NCBI GenBank assembly: GCA_030267565.1
Contig: BRXU01000048.1
Span: forward strand, 124,001 to 188,000
DNA: 64,000 nucleotides
Source: Pleodorina starrii
Taxonomy: Eukaryota; Chlorophyta; Chlorophyceae; Chlamydomonadales; Volvocaceae
Direction of reading: 5' to 3'
Part shown: in pieces, positions 1-11,836 of the stretch
Layout: every line of letters begins with the position of its first letter
How positions within the stretch are numbered: the stretch's first letter is position 1
Notes under the pieces: model-generated
Seen by the model: only the letters and a program-made list of their open reading frames with translations
Database searches by the model: none
What the model was told of the DNA's origin: nothing
Made by a program: the position numbers and the translations under genes

Positions 1-2421
1 TCTAGCGTAGCTAGCCGAAGCAGGGCTTAGGCAAGGGAAATCGCGATGTGCAATCCTGGCATGTCAAAGCCAAGCCGCATCCAGCCCTCTCGCTCATGTT
101 ATGCATGAATACAGTCTTGCACGCATGAAAGCAGCCGCATGAAAGCTACAAGGGTCGTTCCGCGGTATTAGGCTGGACCTGGCACGATGCGGTACACGTT
201 GGGGTGTGTGTGTGGAGGCCTGCTGTGGGCACTTGTAAATGTTGTTTGAGGATGTGGTTAGCTGGCCTTCGCCGGGGGCACAACACATACCTCTACCATG
301 TCGTGACCCTTAGGTAGGCAGTGGTCGAAAAGTCTGAGGTGCAGTCCCACGCAGAAATAAAACGTCGTCTCCTCAGGGCGCGTGCGTCCGATTCTGAAAT
401 CAAGTCTGAGGGATTCTGCGCGAAACCGTAAATATGGAGGAGGATTCCCCTGTTGAGTTCGGTAGGAATGGTAAGGTGCGTGATTGACTGCGCGCAGGGC
501 TCCGTTGTTGTGGTTATTCCATTTAATGGGCTCCAGACCCTCGGGAGAGTCGCACCACGCAGCGGGTCAGCTGGCCGTGCACCGTAGCGGAGACGGCTAG
601 GGCAAAGGGGCAGCAACTCGCAGGCTGCATTTGAATGGGCCCTGAGCCCTACACGCCCCCGTTGGAGGGTCCGGTGGAGTTGTAAGTCGATCGACCGCAT
701 GTACAGCAAGGTACGGTATAGCAGTGTGGGATGAAGGGGAATGTGCGCTTTCAGCTATGGAGGGGGCCGTCGCTCGGACCCCTGGGTGCAGCGGCCGTGC
801 GGACCCTGTCAACGGGCCGGCGATTGACCACAACCGCGACGAGGAGATGCAGGACACCGGTGACAACAACAGCGCCGAGGCAGCAAGCCTGCTGCGCTTC
901 GCGAGCTCCCAAAGCTCAGTCCAATTGAGCTCTCGTCGGAGGCGACATCGCAACGCGACGTACCACTGGCGTCCTACATTGCTTACATCTGTGCGCGACG
1001 GCCGTCAACACGGACAAGGCGTTCGCCTGGATACTCCCTCACATCTCGCCAGCCAAGCTGTCCAGGCGCCTACGCCTGGACGTCTTCAACGGACAAGCAG
1101 GCTGAAGCATTATCTTGACAGATTGCGTTTCATATGTCAGGAAATTTAAAAATGTTATGAGGCCGGGTTGCAAACCTCAACTCCGGGCGCAGTGCCGCAG
1201 TCGGCCAAGTCCATCCTTTTGAATGGTTTCGCCTGCGGCGCGCGTGCGATGCGATGACGTACAACGCCCAATCGCAACGTTCAGCGACGAGCGACCGAAC
1301 CGACTAACTGAGCTTATTTTCCAAGTAACTGAATAGCCTGCAATTGCAGGGAGCACGTTGTTCTGGGCTCCTAAGCGAACTTCTCTTCTCACCTGAACAA
1401 AACTGTTTGCACTTCTGACTACTGAACTACCTATTCACGTCAGAAACACTGAATGGATAGCATACACTGAAATCGTGTGTGAAAACAGTGAGTTACTCGA
1501 TTGGCGACAGCCGGCTGTATACCTTGACTCCCTAAATAAGGCGTTAAGCCTCGTCACGACGCCAGAACAGTCACTGGCAGTTGCTTAGCAATGCGCCCTG
1601 ACATGTTTCAGTGTCATTGAAAAGCTGTCAGGAGCACTTGGTCAGCGTCAGCTCATTCCGCCGCGACAATTGCTTACATCTCAACCCATTGCACAATATG
1701 GCCGCAAAATTCATGTCTACCCTCGCAATCTGCTCATCAATCACCTCCTCCTTACTCGCGCGCTTGGTATCGACGCCATGATGCCTCCACAGGAACGCAG
1801 CGCTGCGTACTCTTGCACTTTGACGCGCTGGCGGCTAGAAGGCTTCCATAAATAATTACTGTTGCTGGCAGAGAGGGCTACATCGGAGCTTGACCGCACG
1901 GCCGCAGCCCGGTCCACCCGGTCGCCGGCATCCACCACCTCCCCGACCCCGCCCGACCTTTCAGCAAGCCGGGTACCCGAACACCCGCTGGAGCCCACAT
2001 CCTTACGTGCTTGCGCACCTTCTATCACGACGCTCAGCACAGCAGCGTGGTGCGGAGTCGTCGAGCCTGCTTTCACAGCCACTCAGCGCTCCATGCAAGC
2101 AGCGACCAGGGCCGTCCCCCGGCGGAGCACGCCCTAGCGGCGCGCCGCGCGAGGACAACGCACCCCTTCCGGACCCTCCCGGACGTCAAGGCAGGCCCGC
2201 CTTCTGTTGGACCGCTGGCGAAGCTTTCACCACCGCGCGCCGCAGCTTCCCAGCTGAAGGCACAGCTTCCAGCCCCTCAGCCGCAGAGCCCCACAGCCGC
2301 AGCGAGCAAGCCGCACACGGAGGAGTCGTAAACCGCTGCCGAGAGCAGCAGCAGCGGGGCAGTACCCCGCCATCAGCAGGGCCACCAGCGGTGCTGCCAG
2401 CGCCAAAGGCCCGTCGGCGCC
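1..2421. other. Left flank and 5' region of RAD21
   Basis: No confident gene is visible here. The first 700 bases hold only short unrelated frames. Around 845-1110 there is a protein-like stretch that changes reading frame once (listed separately). Bases 1170-1860 show no coding pattern. From about 1890 the composition becomes GC-rich and open in plus-strand frames up to the RAD21 start codon at 2422, as expected of a 5' untranslated or promoter region in a GC-rich alga. The long plus-strand frame 1890-2714 runs past the RAD21 start in a different frame and is not taken as coding. Confidence 0.4.
845..1110 (+). pseudogene. Possible decayed coding fragment
   Basis: From about 885 to 1013, frame 3 reads a plausible soluble peptide containing RELPKLSPIELSSEA and DVPLASYIAYICARRP. 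Near 1013 the sensible reading moves to another frame, giving NTDKAFAWILPHISPAKLS and then LRLDVFNGQAG before a stop at about 1100. Each piece is protein-like, and the join would need a one-base shift, so this may be a relic of a gene or mobile element. I do not recognise the family. It could also be chance in GC-rich DNA. Confidence 0.2.
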
Positions 2422-5400
2422 ATGTTTTACTCGACCCAGATTTTGGCCCGCAAGGGTCCGCTAGGGCTGGTGTGGATGGCCGCCCACATGGACAGAAACC
2501 TCAAGCGCATCCAGGTGTGTCTGCGTCTGTGCGTGTGCGTCTGTGCGCGTGCGTCTGTGCGTGTGCGTCTGTGCGTGTGTGTACTCCCCTCTCCGAGCTG
2601 CTGCCGCCGAGGGCGGGCGGGCGGGGGAGTTTGGCGGCCGTCGCAGCAGACAGCGGGAGGTGGTCACAGGTCCGACGCAGGGCCGTGTGGGGCGGTGTGC
2701 TCGCTCCCCACTGAGTGGGAGGGAGGGAGGGAGGGAGGGTGTTTTGCCGCGTGAGCGTCGGCCCGGGGCCTCTCAGCCGCCCACAATCACGCGTGCACGG
2801 GCGAGGGGCGCCCCCCCGGGGGTCGCTTGGGGGGTACCGGTAATAAAAGCGGTTTCCGTTGTGTGTGCGGTGGCCCTTACGGTGGCCCTCACCACGCCCA
2901 CCGCCTGCCTGCCTGCCTGTCCACCTGCCCTATCCGCGTGTCCCTGCCGCCCCCCACTCCTCCCCCCCCCACTCCCTCCCCCACTCCCTCCCCCCCCCCC
3001 AGGTACACGAGGCATCCATCCCCTCCACGGTGGACGTGTTGCTCTCCCCCGAGGCCCCCCTGGCTCTGAGGCTGAGTGGTCAGCTGCTGTTGGGCGTGTG
3101 CCGCATCTACTCGCGCAAGGTGGCGTACCTGCTGCAGGTGCGGCAGGGTGGGGCGCGGGGAGGGACCTGCGGCAGGGAGGGGCTCGCTGCAGGGAGGGGT
3201 AAGGTGACGTGCTTGCTGCAGGGAGGGGTAAGGTGACGTGCTCGCTGCAGGGAGGGGTAAGGTGGCGTGCTCGCTGCAGGGAGGGGTAAGGTGGCGTGCT
3301 TGCTGCAGGTGCGGCAGGACTCTGTCACCCGCAAGGCAATGAATAAGCAGCCGAGGGGGGCTCGGGGTGCGTGGCTATCTGTTGCCTGGCTCCGGCCATC
3401 ATCCCTTCGAACCCCCCACGAGCCCCCACCGCTTCGCCCCGTTCACTGCCTCTGGCCGCCCCCTATCTCCCCGCCAACGAGCTTGACCACGGGACCCGCC
3501 CCGAACCCCCTCCGTCCACTGCCTGTGACCACCAGGACTGCCAAGACGCACTGGTCAAGATCCGCCTGGCCTTCCGGTGGGTGCGTCAAGGCGGGGTGCC
3601 TCGCGTTCGCGCTCTCGCTCGCGCCTGTGTTTGCTAGGGGAAAACCGCAAGTTTGGTCACATCTCTATCGCTTCACAATGTACGCGTGTGTGCGTGTGTG
3701 TTTCGCCCGGCTCCACCCGCTAGGCGCGCCATAACCCAAAACCCGCCACGTCCTCGGCTCTCCCCGCAGGCCCGATCAGCTCGCGGCGCTTACCAAGGCG
3801 GCCGCGGGTGCCAAGGGCCGCCGCGGCGGTGGTGGCGCCGCCGGCGCCGGTGCGGACGCTCCCGTACATACGCTGCCCCTGGAGTCCATCACGCTGCCGG
3901 ACGATCTGGACGAGCTGCAGATCCTGATCGGTGAGTTGCGAGATCTGTGACCGTCCGTTGGATCTTGGCGGCGCGCGACAACAAACCCCACCTTCCTGGC
4001 TCTCCTCCACCACCCCCACCCCCACCCTCTTCCCCCGCAGGTGACAACATCGACCTGAGGTTGCTGGATCAGGGTGTGTTGCCGCTTGAGGCGATGGTGG
4101 CGGAGCTGCAGCAACAGGTGGGCATGGACGTGGGGATGGGGACAGGGGAGCTGCAGCAACAAGTGGTGGGATTGGGGATGGGACATGGGGATGGGAGCTG
4201 CAGCAGCATGTGGTGCGGATGGGTGCCTTCGCCAACGCCGCATCCGTCCCGCAGTTCGTATTTCTTACCACCACCCGCCTTTCCTTCGACGCTATCTTGT
4301 ATACAAACCCCCCTCCCCGCCTGCTCCCCTCCTTCCCTCCCTTTGCCCGCTCGCCTGTCTGTCTGTCTGTCTGTCTCTGCGGCGGCGCAGTCCCAAGCGG
4401 ACGGGCGGCGCCGTCGGCAAAGCGTCGGAGTGAGCCTCGCTGCGGCGCCCACCGACAGCGGTCTCCAGGTGGGGGTGTTGATGGGGGCGTTGATGGGGGG
4501 GTGTTGATGGATGCAGGTGGGGTCTTCTGAGTCCTGACTGACTGACTGACTCTTTAAGTGACTGCGACTAGGAAACTGACCCACAAGCTCTTCTTTGCAG
4601 GGTGGTGGCTGCAGAAGGTGCACGCCCGCCTGCAGTCATGCCGTACCAACCCGCTACGCCTCCCCCGCCCTCTTGGCCCTCTTGGCCAGAACGAAAGAAA
4701 GAAAACGCGTTCCACTAGAAGAAACCCACACGCGCGTCTTGTTCTTGTTCGTAGGGTGGCTACAGCCTGGGTCTGCTCCTCGCGCCGTCGGCGCACTTCA
4801 GCGGCGGCGGCGCCGGTGCCGCCGGCGGCGGCGTCGAAATGGAGATGGAGATGGAGGTCTTCGACGACGTCGATGCCGACGCGCCGTTTCGGTTCGACTT
4901 GGAGGAAGTCGAAATCGAGCGACTCCGCGCGGCGCCCGCCACTGAGGCGTCCGGTGGCGCCCGCCACGGCGCTGCGGACCTGGCGGCGCTGCTCGGCGGC
5001 GGCGGCGGCGCCGCCGCTGCCGCCAGCGGCGGCGGCGCCGTCACCGGCAGCCCCAGCAGCGGCCTGCTCGGCGCCGCCAGCCGGGAACGCGAATCCGCGG
5101 GGTTGAGCCACATGGACCGGCGGCGAAGTACGGCAGCGGCGCTGGCGACGACGATTGCCGGAAAGACGGCGGCGGCGCGGCGGGCGGCGGGGGAGCTGCA
5201 GCTGCCGGACCTCGACGGCGGCGGGCTGGATTTGGATCTTGAAATGGATCTTGGATCCGGGATGGAGGAGGAGCAGCCCGGCGACGGTGACGGCCCCGCT
5301 GCCGCCGCGCGGACGCCGGTCGCCAGCGGCGTCCGACGGCGCGGCGGCGATGGAGACTGTGCGGCGGCGGCGGCGGCACCGTCGGCGCTGCGCACCGGCG

Positions 5401-8400
5401 CGGCGTCTCGCGCCGTCAGCTTCACTGCTGATGAGATCCGCGCCGCTGCCGCGGCGATGACCGCGATGGCGGCGGCGGGCGGCGATCCGTACGATATCCC
5501 GCCGGAGGCGGATGACGCTGCCGCCGCGGACGAGCATGCGGCGGAGGGGCTGGCGGCGCTCGCTCAGGTGGAGGGCGATGTCTTCCTCCAGGAGGAAGAG
5601 CTGCCGTTGGATGCCGACGGGGGTGGTGACGTGGAGATGGATGGCGGGGCTGCCGCCGCCGTGGTGGCGGCGGCGGCGGGCGCGCAGCGGAAGGCTGCCA
5701 GGCGCCGCCGCGCCGCCGGCGCGGCGGCCGCGGACGACACCGCCGCCGACGGCGCGCCTGCTGGCGAGGAGACGGCAGACGTGGGTGGCGCAGGCGCAGA
5801 GGCGGCGGAGGCGGATGGGTACGGCGGTGATGACGCGATGGAGGTTGATGGCGACGGCGGAGGCGGAGGGTACAATGCCGCTGAGGCGCCAAGCGGGTCC
5901 GCCGCGGAGCCAAGCGCTATCGGGAGCCAGAGGACGTCTGGTCAGAGCCGGCAGGGCGCCGCGGCGGCGGCGCCGGAGGTGAGCGGCGGCGGCGCCGCCG
6001 CCGGCTCCAGCGGAGACGCTGGGCGAGGAGCGGCCCAGGCGGCGACGCCGGCCGCATCCCTTGGGGGCCCCAACGTGTCGGGGGCAAGGTCAGGACCCGC
6101 CGCCAGCCCGGCAGTCGCCGCCGTCGCCGCCGCCGCGGAAGGGCCCGCGGAGGTTGGCGGCGCCGTCGCACCCGTCATGATGGCGACTCCGCCGCCGCCG
6201 CAGCGGATGACCACGCGCCGCTCCGCCGCTGCAGCGGCGGCGGCGGCGGCGGCTGCCGCCGCCGCTGAGCCAGCAGCCGCAGCGGAGGCGGCGGCGCCGC
6301 CGCCGGCGGTGCCGGCGGCGGCTGAGGACATTCCCATGACGGAGGAGGTGCAGGTTGCAGCGCAGCCGCTGCCGGCGAAGGCGGGGCCGGGGCGGGCGAA
6401 GGCCGCAGGCGCGCGCGGGGATGGTCCCGCGGCGGCGGCGCCGGCCCGACGCCGTACAACCACGAACCGCCGCCACGTGACGATGGATATGGAAGGTGCG
6501 CGTGCGTGCATATCTGCATAAGTCATTTGGAGAGACAACGTGTTGTTGTTAATTGATTTTGCTGTTGTTGTGGGGCAGTGGGTCCCCATACCCTCCCCCG
6601 CAACCTCTGGCCCCCGGTAACGCCTCCTCTTCCCACCCGCCCGGCTGCCGGACAGGTTCCACCATTCCCAGTAGCAGCCTGCGAGAGTGGCTGCAGGTAA
6701 ACGAGTGATGGGGTGGCTGGACTATCGTCGGCTTCGAACCGGGGACTTGGGCTCACAGCGGATGGGGGATCGGAGGTTACGGCTCTCGGTTAGGGGCCAG
6801 GGGCGCAGCATGAATTCGCCTGTGCCTCTGCCACCTGCGGCCCCAGGAGACACATGCAGTCATGCGTTACCCTCGGGGCTGGGGTGCGCGCGTGCGTGCA
6901 TATGCATCCTTGAAAATAACCGACCTTACATCAGTTCTTCTCCTCCACCAACACCACTCCGACCTCGTCCGACCTCCAGGATCGTTCCGAGATCCTGGAC
7001 CCAGCAAGGCTGCCTGGCGGCGCCGCCGCATCGGCAGCGTCAGCGGCGGCAACCGTGGGCCAGCAGCGCCTGAAGCGCCGCCGCCTGGCGGCGCCCGGCG
7101 CCGCCGCCGCCACCGAGCCTCTGGGTTTGCTACACTGGGCGGAGCCGGCGGCGCTGAGCGGCTGGCCGCTTTCTGCTGCTGTGGCTGGTCCGTCCGCCGT
7201 GGCGGCGCGGCGTCCGACTGGCGGGCAACTGCTCCAGGGGAGGCGAGCCGCGGGGGCCGCGGCGGTGCCGTTGGCGCCCGCTCTGCAGGCGCTGTTCCGC
7301 GTCGCCGTGGGTGAGTGAGTGTTGTGAAGTGGCGAGTGAAGTGAGGGCAGTGTGGTGAACTTGTTGTGAGTCGGTGTGGTGAACTTGTTGTGAGTCGGTG
7401 TTGGCAAGTGCGTGAGGCTGCAGGGCGTGTTGCGGCGGATGCGCATGTGCTCGTGCTCGGCCGCAACCGGGTGGTGTTAGGGTGCTGACTTTTGGGATGT
7501 TCGGGTACCAGCATCTGACGTCCCCCTTGGCTGTCCGGATAGCCTAATGCCGCCACAACGACGCCCCCGCAGGCCAGATGGCTCCGCAATACGCTCTGCA
7601 GCTAGGCGCCGCCTGCGCCGGCGCCGCCGGCCTCGCCCGCCGGCCCGCCGGCGCTGGCGCTGGCGGCTCCGCCGCCACCGGCGCCGCCCTCGCGCCGGCT
7701 TCCTGGCACGGCGCGCCTCGCACCGCCGCGCCAGGCCTCGCCGGAGCCGGCACGCCGGCGGCGGCGCCGCCGCAGCCCTCCGCCAGCCTACCCGGCGCTG
7801 GCGGCAGCCCCGGTCCTGGCGGCGGCGCTTTCCCGGCGGCGGCGACGACGCCGTCCGTGCAGCTGTCCGGGCCTCGTGGCGCCTCGGTGCAGGGCGCGGC
7901 TTCACACAGCCTCCTGGCACAAGACGGCGACGCGGTGCAGGGCGCCTTTGGCGGCGGCGGCGCAACGCCGGCCCGCAGCTACCGCAGCGGCGGCGCCGCC
8001 GCCGCCGCGGCCGCAGGCGCGGAGGAGGACGATGCGCGGGAGGGGTCGGTGCCGCTCGGCTCCTTTGGAGCAGCAGACTGGCAAGGACTGGGCGGTGAGG
8101 CGATGGCAATGGAGGCGGGTGAGGAGGGCGTGGCGGCGGCGTCAGGTGGCGGCGGCGGCGCCGCCGCTGCGTCGGGTGGGGCCGGGGCCAGCGCGTCAGC
8201 CGGCGGAATGTCGGTGTTGCGGCTGGTGGAGATGGAGGAGGAGGCGCGAGGCGGCGGAGGCGGAGGCGGCTCCGATGCCGCCGCCGCCGCCACTCTCTCC
8301 GAAGGGAGCAGCGGCCGCACTGACTCGGAGAAGGAGAACCGCGGCGGCGGCGGCGACGGTGCCGGCGGCGTGTCGTCGGGCCACCCGGGCAAAGGGGCAC

Positions 8401-10915
8401 CCACACCCGAGGGTCGCAAACTCCTTGCCTCTGGCCGCGGCGGGCTGCTTCCTTTCGCCAGCCCTATCGTGCGCCAGCCGCTGGCCCCGCACCAGCAGCA
8501 CCATTCGCTGCTGCAGCTACTCAACGCCGCCGCGGCCGAGGCCTCCCCCCGGAATGCCGCGCCTGGCGCCGCCGCCGCGGCGGCGGCGGCATCACAACAG
8601 CCACACCGCGGCGGCAGCAGCGGCAGCAGGAGGCTGGGCGAGGGTGATGTGGGTGAGGTTGGTGACGGCGGCGGGATGGTGGCTGGCGATTGCGCTGACG
8701 GCATGGACGTGGACGAGGGTCCGGAGGGGCAGTACCGGCAGCAGCAGCAGCAGCAGCTACTGCGGCGGAGCCACGGCGGCCGGCGCAGCGCAACTGGTGA
8801 AGTAGATCCAGGCCGAGGCGACGATGATGATGATGAGGAGGAGGAGGATGCCATGAATTTGGATCCAGATCTGGATCTGGATCTTGCGCCTGACGCCAAC
8901 GCCAATGCCAGCGCGGGTGCGACGCCCGCTCGATCGCGGCCCCTGAGGATGCAGCAGCAGCAGCAGGAGCGCCTTGGCGGGGTTGGTGGGACGCCCAACG
9001 CCGGCGGCGGCGGCGGCGGTGATGGTGATGAGGATGGACCCACGGGTCGTTCGGAGGGCCTGGGCCTCGCGTCCATGATGCGCCCCCACCAGCGGCCGCG
9101 CTGGACCGACGGCGCGGATACGGGCTTTGGCTTCGGCAGCGGCGGCGGCGGCGGCTCCTTTTCGCAGGGTGAGTGCCGCTCGATACTGCCATTCGTCTCC
9201 GGATCGGGATTGCCGGTAGATCAGGGTCTGCGCCGCTGGACTTCTCCCTTGCAACGTTGCAAGCCACGTGTATCACATTTCAAGCTTGCATCGATGTCTA
9301 ACACGACCTCAGCTTGGCGCCTCAGCCCAATCTATAACTCACTCTCAATCTGACCTCTCCCACCCGCCTGCAGGTGCCGACGGCCCCGGAGGCGCCGGCC
9401 TGTCCGCCGGCCGCCCTCCCTGCAGCGGCGGCGTCCCGGGCTCGGCCGGCGCGCCCCACAGCCAGCAGCACCAGACGGGCGGCCCCACGCGGTCCTTCCG
9501 TTCGCCTTGGACATCGTCTGGGAGGGCCGCCGGGCCCGACAGCCTGGCCCGCCTCGCCAGCGCCAGCCGCGGCGCCACCGGCGCCGGCGGCGCCAGCGAC
9601 TCTGGCTGGGCTGCCGGCGGCAGCGGCAGCGGCAGCGAGTGGAGCGGCGGCGACGGTGGCGACGCGCTGCTGCCGCGCACGCTGACGGAGCTCGATGCAG
9701 TGGCCAGGGCCGCGGCGGCGGCGGCCGTGGCCGTAGCGGCGGCGGCCGCCGCCGCCAGAGGTGCGACGGCGCCCGCGGCCCTGACTCCCATCGACGGCGG
9801 CGACAGCGGCCGGCAAGCCGACCTGGACGACCGGGATCTGCCGCTCGGTCTGGACTTGCTGAGGCGGCCGTTCATGGGCAGCAGCTGCTGCTCGCAGCTT
9901 CTGCCGCCCCTGTCACAGGGCTTCCACTCGCAGCAGCCGCAGGGCGGCGTCGGCAAGCCCGGCGAGTCGGCGGCGGCGGGGGCGTGTGCTGCCGCCGCCG
10001 CGGCGGAGCGGCCAAGCCAGCTGCAGCCCACGCAGCTACGTTGGGAAGCTGGACGGGAGCCGCAGCGGGGCCAGCAGGACGGCGGCGGCGGTGAGGGGAC
10101 GCAGCAGCGGCTGCAGCCTGAGACGCAGGCGGCCGCCGGGCCTCTGCCCACGCAGCCGAGGCCCGACGGCGACGGCGCGGGGGCGGGCGCGGCTGTGGGT
10201 GGTAGCGAGGCGGCGCTGCCGCCGTGGGGAGACGTGCTCTGCTTTGGCGCCGGCGACGGCAGTGGTGCCGGCGCCGGCGGCAGCCAGGCGGCGGGGCGCG
10301 CAGCCGGGGCGGCGCGGCTTTCGGAGCTGACTCGCGGCAGGAGGCGCAGGGACGCTGCCAGGTACGCATGCGGCGCCGCGCCGGCCATTGGCGTTGTGTA
10401 TTTTTTGGCGGCGGCGCGGTGTACGATGCAGCTGTGTAGGACACATTGTCACATACCGGTATCGAACCAGAGACCAATGACCAGAAATATGCGAGCAGAG
10501 GTATCCTAAGCGGCCGATCCCCTGCTCCTCCACTCCCCTCGCCCCGAGCCGTTCTAATTACTCCCCACCTCCTCCTCCCAGGTGTTTTTACGACATGTTG
10601 GTCCTCAAGAGCCGCGGCCTCGTGGAGCTGCAGCAAGCAGCCACCGCCGCCACCACCGCCACCGCCGCCGGGCTCCGAGGCCCCTCCCAGACCGCAGTAG
10701 TCGTTACGACGCAGGCAGCCGTCGCCGACGACGACGGCGGCTGCTCCCAGGCGGCGGCGGCGCCGCAGCCGCCGCCATCGGCGGGGGCTGCCGAGGAGGC
10801 GGAGGCGGAGGAGGCGCTTCCGGATGTGTGGGTGACGTTGACGCAGCGGGGGGTGGAGGCGGCGAGCGTGCGGTTGCTACCGGCGGAGGCGGTGCTGGGC
10901 GGCGGCTCGCAGTGA
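2422..10915 (+). CDS. RAD21: RAD21/SCC1 cohesin alpha-kleisin
   Basis: Kleisin subunit that closes the SMC1-SMC3 cohesin ring in the nucleus and is the target of separase. Exons: 2422-2514, 3003-3137, 3536-3576, 3770-3930, 4041-4117, 4391-4468, 4755-6495, 6656-6696, 6980-7310, 7573-9168, 9374-10361, 10582-10915; all phases agree and give about 1871 codons. The start MFYSTQILARKGPLG is the kleisin N-terminal signature, followed by SGQLLLGVCRIYSRK and DCQDALVKIRLAFRP, the SMC3-binding part (residues 1-95). A mid-region motif VTMDMEGSTIPSSSLREWLQ with DRSEIL fits plant and animal RAD21. The C-terminal winged helix that binds SMC1 is CFYDMLVLKSRGLVELQQ (about 1762-1779). Most of the length is Ala/Gly-rich insert, making the protein about three times the human one. 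REC8-type meiotic kleisin is possible but the N-terminus fits RAD21 better. Exons 6 and 8 are the least certain. Confidence 0.88.
3186..3318 (+). repeat. 29-bp minisatellite in RAD21 intron 2
   Basis: Four full 29-bp units begin at 3186, 3215, 3244 and 3273, with a partial fifth at 3302. Each contains GCTGCAGGGAGGGGTAAGGT. Part of the unit (AAGGTGGCGTGCTTGCTGCAG) matches the last bases of RAD21 exon 2, and the array ends with a copy of the exon 2 donor context GCTGCAGGTGCGGCAGG, also present at 3131-3147. It lies wholly in the intron. Confidence 0.85.
4346..4374 (+). repeat. CTGT simple repeat
   Basis: About six copies of CTGT in RAD21 intron 5, just upstream of the exon 6 acceptor at 4390. 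It probably serves as part of the pyrimidine-rich tract. Confidence 0.6.
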
Positions 10916-11836
10916 GGGTGGTGGCCGTCCCGGCAGTCGCCTGGCCGTCGCCTGGCAGGGGAAGGGCCCCGGTGGGAACAGAACAGAGCAGAGCAGAGCA
11001 GCACTGTCCCTCCGGGAAAGGGCCACCCTTGTCCGCTGCCGTGGTGAGCGCGGTGATGAAGCACCATTCTGAAGCAGTCGCTCTGGGTTGCAAACAGCAA
11101 GCCACGTTGGTTGCGGCAGTTGGCCGGTTGGTGGTGGTGGTGGTGGTGGTGGTGGGGTTGATTGATAGGTACGTCCTGCACTCGGGAGGGTTGAAGTTGT
11201 TGGATGTTGGCACGGTGTGGCTGTTGCGGTGACGACCGACCCGTTGCGTAATCCTCTGTCGTCTCGGTGGTTCTGTTCTTGCCGTAATTCTGCAAACACG
11301 TTGTCTGCAACTGTCGTAGCTTTTTATTCTGTCGTAGGGGAAGATTGCGATTTGTGTTCCGCATGTCATGACCCTCGGCCAACGCCGGAAATTAGCCTCG
11401 CACGCTCACCAGCTTTCTTTTCCTCTGTTGTGCTGACATCTTAGGGATTTCTGATTGTTGACGCAGTACCGGTACAGCAGTGAAGGTGTGAAGCCATCTT
11501 TAAAACTGGAGCCAGAGGGTGGCCGGTGCATACCGTATCACCTGCTTGTACTGCACATCAGCCCACCGTCACTTTCCTCGCCGACACCATGCAAGCGATC
11601 GGCAGCCACAGATCCAGAAATCCCCTCTCCCGCACAGTCGCTCACCGCCTTTCCAGGCCTTTCTGCCCTCGCGCGCACCGTTACCCATATGCACATACCG
11701 GTACACAAACCCATTCAGTGAGATACGCTCGCACATCCCCTTCCTATGCTGCAAGAATTGCCCCACTTAAGCGCTGCCGCCCCAAGCCAACAATGCTAAG
11801 CGTCCCCGCACAAGCCGCCAGTGCCCCTAATGCCCC
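10916..11836. other. Convergent 3' intergenic region
   Basis: Separates the 3' ends of RAD21 (plus) and the discoidin protein gene (minus). It contains a GTG/GGT run near 11134-11157 and GTACCGGTAC palindromes at about 11466 and 11695. I see no convincing coding frame and no clear TGTAA polyadenylation signal of the Chlamydomonas type. Confidence 0.5.

Noticed and set aside
1890..2714. 274-aa plus-strand frame across the RAD21 start
   Set aside because: It runs through the RAD21 exon 1 region in another frame. The kleisin N-terminus at 2422 is unmistakable, so the upstream part is treated as untranslated.
3186..3318. Possible CRISPR-like array
   Set aside because: Units are directly adjacent without spacers and lie in a eukaryotic intron: a minisatellite.
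4604..4620. Small extra RAD21 exon GGTGGTGGCTGCAGAAG
   Set aside because: It has acceptor and donor-like edges, but including it breaks phase between exon 6 and the exon starting at 4755, which join cleanly without it.
7979..9076. 365-aa minus-strand open frame in the RAD21 gene
   Set aside because: Low-complexity Ser/Pro shadow of the plus-strand RAD21 exon 10, whose splice phases fit its neighbours.
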